DNA from: Acanthopleura granulata
Lineage: Eukaryota > Mollusca > Polyplacophora > Chitonida > Chitonidae
DNA: 64,000 nucleotides
NCBI GenBank assembly: GCA_016165875.1
Contig: JABBOT010000029.1
Location: 372,001 to 436,000, forward strand
Reading direction: 5' to 3'
The translations under genes were made by a program, and so were the position numbers. Positions 54,902-64,000 of the stretch are shown here, piece after piece; within the stretch, counting starts at the first letter, position 1; each line of letters starts with the position of its first letter. The notes beneath the pieces are model-generated. The model saw only the letters and a list, made by a program, of their open reading frames with translations, had not been told where the DNA came from and made no database searches.

Positions 54902-55129
54902 CACTATTCAATAGCAATAGCACTATTGCATCTACTTAAAAATCTATCCCAAACAAGGTGGTTGTAATTAACACTCGTGAGAAACCGTGGATAACCACTG
55001 AGATAAAACACCATATGAGAATTCGTGAAAAACTACACAGGCATAGTAGAAAAAGTGCCTTGGAATGGATTGCATTGCATACAGAAAACAAAGAAACTAC
55101 AATACTAAATTAATTAAACAAGCTAAAGA

Positions 55130-56830
55130 CAACTATGAAACTAAAATCATTAATAAAATAACCACAAATAATGTCATTGCTAAATCATACCTTAAATGAT
55201 CAAACTCATGTTTTTTCTGATATTCCACCGCTTTTTGACGGCACCCTTTATGAATATGATACAAAAGCGAAGGCTAATTTACTAAATACTTACTTTAGCA
55301 CTATTAACAGCCTCCAAGACACCGATGTGGAAATACCCGTTCTACCAACTTTACAGATGAGCCTCTCACTTCTTTAAAAATACATGAAAATGATGTCAAC
55401 CTTGAACTGAAGTCTCGACACAACCAAAGCCCTTGGCCCGGACGGAATAAGTCCAAAAGTGCTTAAGGCATCTTCAAATATTCTAGCTCCAATCTTAACC
55501 AAGTTTTTTAACTCTTCGCTAAAAAAGAAAATATACCCATCTGCTTGGAAAATAGCTAGCATTAACCATATTTTAAATCTGGTGATCGCCATAGGCCAGA
55601 AAATTACAGACCCATTTCTCTTTTATGTTGTCTAAGCAAAATATTTGAAAAAGTTATTTTTGCAAAATTATACGATTTTCTAAAGGAGTCGATATCTCAG
55701 AACAATACGGCTTTCTTCCAAACAGATCAACAGTTCTCCAACTTCTCGAAATGTACTTTGACATAGCTGAAGCACTTGACGAAGGTAAGGAGATATTTGT
55801 TAAATTTTTTGATATTTCAAAAGCGTTTGACAGAGTGTGGCATAAGGGACTAATAGCCAAAATGAAAAGTTTTGGGATTAATGGTGATCTTCTTGAATGG
55901 TTCAAAAGTTACTTGAATAATAGAAAACAGAGAGTTGTTATTGGTGGTCGTGAATCTGATACTGTGACGACTAATGCTGGTGTACCACAAGGTTCTTTTA
56001 CTGTTTATTAATGACCTACCTTTACATATTGTAAACAACGTCAAACTCTTCGCTGACGACACTAGTTTATATGTTGTGTCAGAAAATTTGTCATCAGGTA
56101 CAGTCCATCAAACATTGTTGAAAGATATATGTAATATTGAATCGTGGTCATCCACTTGGTTGCTAAATTTTAATTCTAATAAAACTAAATCCCTGCTTGT
56201 GTCTAGATGTAGAACGCCATCGTTTGGTTTATCTACATCGCATTATCCACAACCCTGGCATTTGCACTTTATCAGATCATATTCCTCCCAGAACAGTAGA
56301 TCGTAACCCGTACTATGTAAGATTGGCAAACCAGTCAACCTCTGTTCATTGCAGAACAGAGCATTTTAAGAAAACGTTTCTACCTACCACCATCAATGAC
56401 TGGAATAACCTACCAGAAAGTATTAAGACACTGGTTTCGACTAAAGAATTTAAAGCGAAGTCAATTATGTTCAATATAACAAAAATATGCAGCTGGTACT
56501 TTGTAGGAAACAGATTATGTAATATGTTATGTTATTGTGTTATTAGAAATGGTGTTAGTAGTTTAAATGGCGATCTTTTTAATAACCATTTGACCGATCT
56601 AACTGTAAATGCGGATATCTGGACGGGTCTGCAGAACATTACCTAATTCATTGTCAGTTGTACAAAGAACATCGTCGTACAATGTATAATAATATAAGAA
56701 CGTTGAGTCATGAAATAGAGATCACTACTGTCCCACTTCTGTACGGTGATCAGAACTTAAATACTTTTTTAAATATTTCCAGCCCTGCACATGAGTGTAA
56801 ATTCATCAATGACACAAAACGGTTTATATA
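55130..56830 (+). pseudogene. LINE reverse transcriptase and C-terminal region, multiply broken
   Basis: RT begins with ALGPDGISPKVLKASSNILA (near 55430), then FFDISKAFDRVWHKGLIAKM (55800) and TNAGVPQGS (55970). A deletion follows, and then the catalytic LFADDTSLYVV (near 56045-56080), where FADD is intact. STWLLNFNSNKTKSLLVSRC follows. After another shift, a C-terminal region (56197-56646) has HFKKTFLPTTINDWNNLPES, and the end has SPAHECKFINDTKRFI (to about 56830). The corresponding C-terminus also occurs on the minus strand at 61132-61610. Confidence 0.75.
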
Positions 56831-56861
56831 ACTGATAACTGTGCATTTAGTGCGCGTGTAT

Positions 56862-56962
56862 ATATGTGTATGTATCTTTGTGTATATATATATATATATA
56901 TATGTACATCTATATGTATGTGTATATGTGTGAATACGAATATAATACATATGGATTGGATA
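56862..56962. repeat. TATG/TA microsatellite within the LINE tail
   Basis: TATATATGTGTATGTATCTT and a run of about ten TA units (56883-56902). The inverted copy near 61020-61110 carries a related, differently expanded run. Confidence 0.8.
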
Positions 56963-57474
56963 TATGCATGTGCACGTATGAATATTGAATTATTGTTACT
57001 TTATTATTATTAACGACACGGACTTAAAATAAATAATACATACAGACATACAAATTTGTGCTAATCTTGTATATTCAGTTAGTACCTATATTTGTACCTG
57101 CACCATTATTCTTACGAATGATATCCTTCTCCCTGCCGCTCCTTTAGAACCCATATTTTGTTCAGATGTATCTATTACTCTTCCTCTGTACATAATCCTG
57201 AATATAACAATTTTACTGCTCTCAACAAATATGTAAAACTACCATCTTATAATGTTATTTCTGTACGAAAACGCAGCAACAATATAAGCTTAAAGCGTAA
57301 CTTTGTTCCGTATCTAAATAAAGCATGTTTAAACCAAACATCAAAACCTGGTAGTGCAATGGGATGCACGTTTACTGTATATGAACAAATTTAACAAAAA
57401 AGCGCTTAAGACGTGCACATACAGGCAATATTGGCTTGAACCTCGGCAACGCTTTCCCTGACAGTTATATTTAT

Positions 57475-58510
57475 TATTAAGGGTCCACACAGGTTCAATG
57501 TGGGACACCTTGAAATCGTTCGGATTATTACTATTATTATTAGTGCACTCGTAAAACTGTAATATCTCCCAAACTGCTAAAGGCTGAGAATCCAACCTTA
57601 GCAACCTTGACAATGAACATATATAGCAACTTTTGATGTTTAGTGTCCATTTGCCGGTCACGTGATTTAGCGGCCATTTTGAAAATTTATTGTTGAGCTT
57701 AAAAAATTTTTGGGTTAAACGCCAAGTCCTATTGACCTTAAATTTTCCACATGTAACAACTGTTGCCTATAGATTACTTTGACCGAAACAGAATGCAATT
57801 TGTGAGCAAATAACCGGCCCCGAAAGTGATGTCATTTGAAAACAAAAATTTCGAAATGGAGTCTTTTTAATATTCCACCAGACGTAGTTTGCAGTTCTGA
57901 TCACGAATCTGGTCTTATTTCTTTCATACGATGCATACCCTTATCGCAAATTGCGATGAAGCTGCGAAAAAGCGCACATTTCCCCAGATTTGCAGGACAC
58001 ATGAGAGAAGACGGTTCAAGCTATGAAGCTCAAGATCGCTCAGTGGAAAGTGCTGTGTATGTGCTGTATAAGAGCTGAAAATCTTTCAAAAAATGTAGGA
58101 TGTATTGGGCTTAAAAAGTTTACAAAAGGCCGATTTACTATGTTTGACAAATTTTTATCTATATACTATATCATGGAAATACAATGAATTCGTGTTTACG
58201 ATGAATGTACAAATATAATACATATGCTAACCGACGTACTTTGACGCCCTGTTCACGAATCTGGTCTTATTTCTTTCCTGCAATGTATACTTTTGCCGCA
58301 AATTGCGATCAGAGTGCGACGAGGTGCAATTTTCCCCCACATCTGCATGCAACGTGAATGAGAACTGTTACAACTGTAAACATTGAAACCACGTAGTCCA
58401 AAGGGATGCACGTCTACTGTATATGCGCCGATGTAACCAAAGAAACGCTTCAGACATGCACATACAGGTCTCATTGGCTTGGACCCCGGCATGGCTGTCT
58501 CTGACAGCTA
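57475..58510 (+). repeat. Repeat family R1, third unit
   Basis: Begins TATTAAGGGTCCACACAGGT and ATCGTTCGGATTATTACTAT. It contains CAGACGTAGTTTGCAGTTCT with TTATTTCTTTCATACGATGC, and a second sub-repeat with CTAACCGACGTACTTTGACG about 353 bp later. It ends TTGGCTTGGACCCCGGCATG and GCTGTCTCTGACAGCTATAT. Confidence 0.6.
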
Positions 58511-58514
58511 TATT

Positions 58515-60095
58515 TTTTATTATGATTATTTATCTCTATAAGTTTCTTCCGCGCTTCTACAGAAAACGGCAAATCGCACAGTTATGAAATTTCAGTATAC
58601 TTTAGCTACAGATATGAAGTTTTGCACCTCAACTTTTGGAATCTTTCGATCACGGGACTTGGTGGCCATACTGGATTTTGATGAAAACCTTTAAAAATCT
58701 TCTTCTCCACAACAGATGATGCGATTGAGCTGAAATTCAAACTGCAGTTGCCAAAGACTGGATACGTCCAGGGTGATAATGAGAACTTTCTGCATTTAAA
58801 ATTGTACAAGCTTGCTATTGGCTGAAAATGTCATGTGACCAAATAATTCATTTTTTGGTAATAATTTCTACTCTTGTGCACATTAAGTCCTACAAAGAGT
58901 CCTATCTGATGCAGTTTTGGACGCTGAGTTTGGATGTGCAGATTTTGAAAAACAGAAAGATATCATCAAAACAGATTGTGGGCATATCTCCTTAACCAAT
59001 GACATTAGAGACGCAGTCTTAAGGCCATCCCCAGGCATGGATAGAAATTTGACATAGCCGGAAGTGACGTCAACAAACCGGAAGTAGTACATACTAAAAA
59101 AAATCGCCATTTTTGCAAGTTTCAGAATTAAAAAACTTCTGTGGTCAAAATCGCAAGGCAGAAATGAGTAAAATTTAGGCAGATAGTAGGTCAGGGGACT
59201 GTCTTTCAGGAGTAAAGCTTTAGGAATCCTAAGTCACGTGACGTAGCAGCCACTTTGTGTTGATAGGAAAACTTTTGACAGACACTTTCTTCAGAAACCT
59301 CAGTCCGATTAACCTGGAATTTTGCATGTGTAACAACCGAAAAAGCGCAATTCCCTAAAATTTGCACGTGACAGTACAGAAAATGGTTAAAGCTGTAAAG
59401 CTCAAGATAGCTCCGGGGCCTCCGTTGTTCAGTCGGTTAACGAGCTACCGTAGCACAATAACCCGAAGCCTCCCACCAATGCGGTCGCTGTGAGTTCAAG
59501 TCCAGCTCATGCTGGCTTCCTCTCCGGCCGTAAGTGGGACGGTCTTCCGGCAACTTGCGGATGGTTGTGGGTTTCCCCCGGGCTCTGCCCGCTTTCCACC
59601 CACCATAATGCTGGCCGCCGTCGTATAAGTGAAATATTCTTGAGTACGGCGTAAAACACCAATCAAAAAAATAAAATAAATAAATCAGGATACCTGAATG
59701 GAAAGTGCTAAAGATGTACAGTAAGCGTGCTGAAAATCTTCGAGCTGTCTTAAAAAATGCAGGATCTACAGGGCTTTCAAGATTTTCTATACGATATAAA
59801 ATTGCATCTACGATGCATTTGTGTTCAGGATGAATGTACAAATACTGAAAGCATGCTACCCGACGTCCTGACCACTAATCTGGTCTTATTTCTTTCTTGC
59901 GATGCTCACTTTTTCCGGAAACTGTGATAAAACTGCACGAAACCACAATTCTGCAGGTAAGGTGAATGAAAACTGTTACAGAAGAAATCCTAAAAATCTC
60001 AGAGTGCAAAGGGCTGCACATCTACTGTATATATGCCGATGTAACGAAAGATATGTTACAGACATGTACATACAGGCATGTCCCTGCCCCTATAT
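58515..60095 (+). repeat. Repeat family R1, fourth unit, with a SINE inserted
   Basis: Begins TTATGATTATTTATCTCTAT and CTACAGAAAACGGCAAATCG. It closely follows 53140-53850 through GAACTTTCTGCATT and ACGCAGTCTTAAGGCCATCC. A family 1 SINE lies at 59411-59690. The end is near ACATACAGGCATGTCCCTGC (60070). Confidence 0.62.
59411..59690 (+). repeat. SINE family 1
   Basis: GGGGCCTCCGTTGTTCAGTC then GGTTAACGAGC, GTGAGTTCAAGTCCAGCTCA, GGATGGTTGTGGGTTTCCCC and GAAATATTCTTGAGTACGGC, with an AATAAAATAAATAAAT tail. Complete copy; no clear target duplication. Confidence 0.85.
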
Positions 60096-60099
60096 TTAT

Positions 60100-61735
60100 T
60101 ATTATTATTTACAAATTTGTCCCGCGTTCCTAGAGAAAACGCCAAGCCGCACAGTTACTGAATTTCAGTATGTTTTAGCTAGAGACTTGAAGTTTTGCAT
60201 CTAAACTTCTGGAAACTTTTGATCAAATGACTTGGCTGCCATATAGCATTATTATGAAAACGTTTAAACATCTTCTCCAGAATGGCTGAAGCCACTGAGC
60301 TGAAATTCAAACTCCAGTTGCCAAAGGCCTAGTTGCATTCCTTGTGATACCACCGACTTTCTGCGTTGAACACTTTTAAAGCTCGCTGTTAGGTGAAATT
60401 ATCATGTGACGAAAAAAAACTCGTCTTTTCAAAGTATTTTCTGAACTGTTGAGAATTTTGATGTCAGAAATTGTTTTATCTCATGAAGTTTTGGACGCTG
60501 ATTTAAAATAAGAAAATTTTGGAAAACCGGAAGTGACGTCATCAAAAGCGAAAGTGGGTTTATCTCCTTAACCAATGAAGCTAGAGGCACTGTCTTAAAG
60601 CCTAACATCATCCCAAGCCATTTTTGCAAGTTTCAAAATTGGTTTAAACATGCTTCATTTAGATACGGAACAAAGTGAAGTTTTAAGCTTATATTTTTGC
60701 TCTGTTTTCGTACAGAAATAACATTATAAGATGGTAGTTTTACATATTTGTTGAGAGTAGTAAAGTTGTTATATTCAGGATTATGTACAGAGGAAGAGTA
60801 ATAGATACATCTGAACAAAAATATTGGTCCTAACAGAGCGGCAGGGAGAAGGATATCATTCGTAAGAATAATGGTACAGGTACAACTATACGTACTAACT
60901 GAATATACAAGTATAGCACAAATTTGTATGTTTTACGTCTGTGTCGTTAATAATAATAAAGTAACAATAATTCAATATTCATACGTGCACATGCATATAT
61001 CCAATCCATATATATTATATTCGTATTCACACATATACACATACATATAGATGTACATATATATACACATATATACACACAGTTACATACACATATATAC
61101 ACGCGCACTTACATAAATGCACAGTTACCAGTTATATAAACCGTTTTGTGTCATTGATGAATTTACACTCATGTGCAGGGATGGAAATATTTAAAAAAGC
61201 ATTGAAGTCCTCATCACCGTACAGAAGTGGGACACCAGTGGTCTCTATTTCATGACTCAACGTTCTTATATTATTATACATTGTACGACGATGTTCTTTG
61301 TACAACTGACAATGAATTAGGCAATGTTCTGCAGAGGCATCCAAATATCCGCATTTACAGTTAGATCGGTCAAATGGTTATGAAAAAGATCGTCATTTAA
61401 ACCACTAACACCATTTCTAAGCCGGATTAATAACATATTACATAATCTGTTTTCTACAAAGTACCAGCAGCATACTTTTGTTATATTGAACATAATTAAC
61501 TTCGCTTTAAATTCTTCAGTCGAAGCCAGGGTCTTAATACTTTCTGGAGGGTTATTCCAGTCATTGATGGTGGCAGGTAGAAACGTTTTGTTAAAATGCT
61601 CTGTTTCAAAATTGTGCCAAAGGCTGCACATCCACAGTATATGTGCCGATGTAACGAAAGAAACGTTGCACACATGCACATATGGGCCTACTGGCTTGAA
61701 CCTTGCAGCGCTGTCCCTGACAGCTATATTTAAAG
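60100..61735 (+). repeat. Repeat family R1, fifth unit, split by an inverted LINE fragment
   Basis: Begins TTATTATTATTTACAAATTT and CTAGAGAAAACGCCAAGCCG. It runs to CAAGTTTCAAAATTG (60627-60641), where the LINE fragment is inserted, and resumes GTTTCAAAATTGTGCCAAAG (61603 on). It ends CTACTGGCTTGAACCTTGCA and GCTGTCCCTGACAGCTATAT. Confidence 0.65.
60642..61602 (-). mobile_element. 5'-truncated copy of the same LINE, with 12-bp target-site duplication
   Basis: The perfect duplication GTTTCAAAATTG occurs at 60630-60641 and 61603-61614. The minus strand reads the LINE C-terminal region (FKAKLIMFNITKVCCWYFV, then HCLIHCQLYKEHRRTMYNNI, SIPAHECKFINDTKRFI), then the microsatellite and the tail ending GCATGTTTAAAC. 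It corresponds to 56365-57334 of the plus-strand copy. Truncation at the 5' end is the usual result of incomplete target-primed reverse transcription. Confidence 0.85.
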
Positions 61736-61906
61736 TATTTTTGTCCTGCAATATCTGAACGAAAGTCAACTGTGTAGTCCACGAGTTCGCCTGTTGGTGA
61801 CATAAGTTCACGTGCATGACCCACTTAAACAACATGGGATACGGTGGATGTCTCAAAACGCATGGCTGCAGTGTAACTTGGAGGTCTTTTTCACGAGAAA
61901 TGAAAC

Positions 61907-62125
61907 TTTACTGGATTACTCTTACAAAATTATATGTGGCGATGAGAAGGTGAACGTTACAAGAAGGATTTGACCAGCTAGAGGTATGTGGAGTGCTTTT
62001 TCGGCTGGCACCTGTTAAGTCAACACATCTCTCACACTAGGACTCTCTGACGTGGGTATTTGAGCAATGGTGTCATTTCTAATGCAAATCCCAACGTCAG
62101 GGCAACCTCGGACTAGTAAATAACT
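61907..62125 (-). repeat. Right member of the inverted pair bracketing the repeat block
   Basis: Its reverse complement has AGTCCGAGGTTGCCCTGACG, TTGGGATTTGCATTA, CCACATACCTCTAGCTGGTC and CATATAATTTTGTAAG, in the same order as 51211-51441. I estimate roughly 75-80% identity by eye. Confidence 0.75.
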
Positions 62126-62465
62126 AGACTTTCCGTCAAACATTCTCACATACCCGTAATGCAGATTCTCCTTAAGACACCTTTTTACAAATTTCTGGAT
62201 TAAAATATAATCATTGTGTGAATAAAATTACTTGTGCAAGTGCATTCACAGTGGGGTACTCAAGATCACTGACGTGCAGTGCATGCTGGTCACTCAACTG
62301 TGACGATCACAGGCACATTGTCAGTATGAGATCTGAACATCCATGGGCCTATGCATGTATATATAAAGGCTGTGGGCTTATTTCGCAATGCCTACTGATT
62401 AGTCTCTGAAAAGTAGGAAATATCTAAGCGCCTTTATAAATCGTTTTATTTTCTGCTCAACTTAC

Positions 62466-62779
62466 TTCCCGTTTCCATGCTTCTCTTCGATGCTGCTTGT
62501 TCCCAAACATTTGTCTTCGTGGCTGTTCTTCTCACTTGATAACCTCTCCACTCGCCAACCTTCACCCCCAGTTAACATTACTTTACCGGTCAATATATCC
62601 ATGACAACATCTTCGTTTTCTTGTACCTCTGAGTCGGCGGCTTTTCCGTTGGCTTCCACAACTTTCCCCTCGTTAAGATTAAGTCGCCAGTGAGACGACG
62701 TCTTCGAGTTACTGTGGATGATGTGTAATGAGATGATATACAATGCCATATGTGAGACACACGGCAAATCGCACGCCAT
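62466..62779 (-). CDS. Candidate first coding exon of an unidentified minus-strand gene
   Basis: An ATG at 62779 opens a frame to a strong 5' splice site (GGGAA|GTAAGT, exon end 62466). The 104-plus codons begin MACDLPCVSHMALYIISLHI and become hydrophilic and acidic, with GKVVEANGKAADSEVQENED and VERLSSEKNSHEDKCLG. No domain is recognised. A CCACAG|TAAC sequence inside could act as an alternative acceptor, so the true start is uncertain. It is head-to-head with the exon at 62911. Confidence 0.45.
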
Positions 62780-62910
62780 GGTCCTACAGACGAAATCTGA
62801 GGAATGTCATATACCAAAGTTTCCACGAATGTACTCTTTGTTTCGTCTTTACACGTGGCGATACAGTTCCTTCCAACGCACCCAACTTACAACTTAAGCG
62901 ATCTGTCAAA
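62780..62910. promoter_or_regulatory. Presumed bidirectional promoter between divergent exons
   Basis: About 130 bp separate the two divergent start codons. No TATA box is obvious on either strand; GGCGATACAG and CACGTGGCG (E-box-like CACGTG near 62850) are visible. Short TATA-less intervals between head-to-head genes are typical of shared promoters, but this role depends on both exons being real. Confidence 0.4.
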
Positions 62911-62940
62911 ATGGCCCCCACAGCGCCGTCTATTATTAAG
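62911..62940 (+). CDS. Candidate first coding exon (10 codons) of an unidentified plus-strand gene
   Basis: The start context CAAAATGG is followed by MAPTAPSIIK and then a consensus donor, AAG|GTGAGT, at 62941. The exon is 30 bp in phase 0. The rest of the gene would lie beyond this region, and I do not recognise it in the remaining 1 kb of the window. Confidence 0.5.
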
Positions 62941-63424
62941 GTGAGTAACCTATGTTGATTTGATTGCTTAGAATTCCCGCACTTGGCTTACCTCCCCTGA
63001 AACACTACTGTTTGTGTTTGAAGTTCAAACTTGCTGCTGGGCGGTGAGAAGTTGGGAATAATTATAGAATGACATGTTCATTTTATTGTTTGTTTAATAT
63101 GAATCACATCTATGTTGTTGGTTTCTCTTAGTTCCTCATTTAGACAATGTATCCAGAGGCAACAAGATCGAGGATTTTCACGTAATCTTTCCGGCCACAT
63201 TCCAGTCGGAGCCCCTTGCAATTTTTTCCTTTCCTTGTAACCCGTGGGTTGGTTGCAAACAATGTAGTGAGAGTAGTTCTCTTTCTGGAATTCATGTCTC
63301 TTAATTTCTGCTCACATAGGCGATGTGATCAACCAGCCATTGAGTTACTTACAGTCACGGCCATGCTGTTCTATCGCGATCAGAACAGCATGAATGCCTA
63401 TATATGCTCTGTAAAAAACTTTGC

Positions 63425-63580
63425 TGTAATTTTACATCAAAAATTACTGGCAATTTTGTTACCAACACTTTTCAGTGTTAATTTACACCATTAAAAATGT
63501 CGCTGTAAGTTTTTACCACCAAAATTACTGGAAATTTTGTTACCAACACTTGCAGTGTAAATTTACGGTGGAAGAACAAT
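63425..63580 (+). repeat. Tandem ~80-bp repeat with ATTACTGG and ACCAACACTT words
   Basis: AAAATTACTGGCAATTTTGT then TACCAACACTT at 63439 recur as AAAATTACTGGAAATTTTGT and TACCAACACTT at about 63521. Each is followed by CAGTGT(T)AATTTAC. Further short relatives (CAGTAATTTTGGCAGTAAAA) lie at 63609-63640 on the other strand. No gene seen to the window end. Confidence 0.65.
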
Positions 63581-64000
63581 AGCATTTCTACAGGTAAAGC
63601 ACTGTACGATAACAGTAATTTTGGCAGTAAAATTGCATGTATTATTACTGAGTGTCCACAGTGAGATGGAGTTAAACGATACAGCTCCATAGGTAAATTA
63701 ACACTGAACTGAAATGCGTTTCTGCACCTGAAACTTGTGTTGCCTCAGAACTACTTTTCACGTCTGCATGTGCACAGGCATCACAGTTCTTTGTACATTT
63801 ACAGTGTTCAAGTGAGCTAAACAGCAAGTTGTGAAACTGTACATATGCAGTATAAACCACTGTTGAATCACAATGCGCCATAGTATCGTTACAGTCTATA
63901 CCACTGTGGAGTCACAGGGTGGAGTAGTGTAACTGCAGTCTAAACTTGTCCACTGGCATTGGGCAGTAGTAAAGTGACAGTCGTCATGGCTGTTCATATC

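Larger units (their letters stand above)
53853..57335 (+). mobile_element. LINE (APE-type non-LTR retrotransposon), near full length, with 2A-like motif
   Basis: Flanked by imperfect copies of AAACATGGAAACCT (53838-53852) and AAACATCAAAACCT (57336-57349). The coding part starts by 54260 with an N-terminal region and endonuclease (54260-54901). An RT follows in several frames (about 55130-56300), then a C-terminal region to 56830 and a ~500-bp 3' tail ending GCATGTTTAAAC with no poly(A). The same tail sequence, in inverse orientation, ends the copy at 60642. Family looks CR1/jockey-like. Confidence 0.75.
53140..57470 (+). repeat. Repeat family R1, second unit, split by a LINE
   Basis: It starts TTATTATTCTCCACAATTAT with AGAGAAAACGGCAGGTCGCA and proceeds to AACATGGAAACCT (53840). 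The LINE occupies 53853-57335. The unit resumes at 57336 and ends TTGGCTTGAACCTCGGCAAC (57433 on). The flanks of the LINE duplicate AAACAT-x3-AAACCT, consistent with target-site duplication. Confidence 0.6.

Overview
The window looks like intergenic and intronic DNA of an invertebrate animal, most likely a mollusc or another lophotrochozoan. It is AT-rich. Several tRNA-derived SINEs carry AAATAAAT or CATTCATT tails, and there are Ty3/Gypsy and non-LTR elements in many states of decay. Only short exons of ordinary genes are visible. The taxonomic guess is inference.

Layout. (1) 1-4663: the 3' part of a decayed Ty3/Gypsy element whose integrase lies upstream of reverse transcriptase (Gmr1-like order), with a polypurine tract, a 3' LTR and two SINE insertions. 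(2) 4664-7548: no gene seen; ATAGGACA-rich sequence and a SINE end. (3) 7549-17095: a ~9.5-kb endogenised DNA virus-like element bounded by ~200-bp terminal inverted repeats. It holds a broken major capsid protein, a broken packaging ATPase, several small structural or membrane proteins, and a protein-primed-type DNA polymerase joined to an SF1 helicase. The divergent gene layout, terminal repeats and gene set fit the Polinton-like/adintovirus-like (midsize linear dsDNA) class. No integrase or protease is visible and nearly every gene is disabled. This is the most interesting object in the window.

(4) 19019-35399: two exons on the minus strand of a TTC17-like tetratricopeptide gene, separated by a ~15.6-kb intron. 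The last exon ends in a membrane anchor. The intron contains minisatellites, an inverted repeat, SINEs, a long interspersed repeat and a minus-strand LINE. (5) 35400-42500: no further exon is convincing; SINE bodies and a member of the long repeat family. (6) 42524-47300: a Ty3/Gypsy element with conventional order and a PNMA-like gag. (7) 47300-51200: fold-back (MITE-like) elements. (8) 51211-62125: a block of related ~1-1.6-kb repeat units with nested insertions. These are a nearly full-length LINE with a 2A-like ribosome-skipping motif, an inverted 5'-truncated copy of the same LINE with a 12-bp target-site duplication, and a SINE. Inverted ~220-bp copies bracket the whole block. (9) 62466-62940: what looks like a divergent pair of first coding exons sharing a ~130-bp bidirectional promoter; the rest of both genes is not identified.

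Limits: all homology statements rest on recognising motifs by eye. No alignment, search or structure prediction was run. Boundaries of repeats are approximate to roughly 5-20 bp unless a duplication fixes them.
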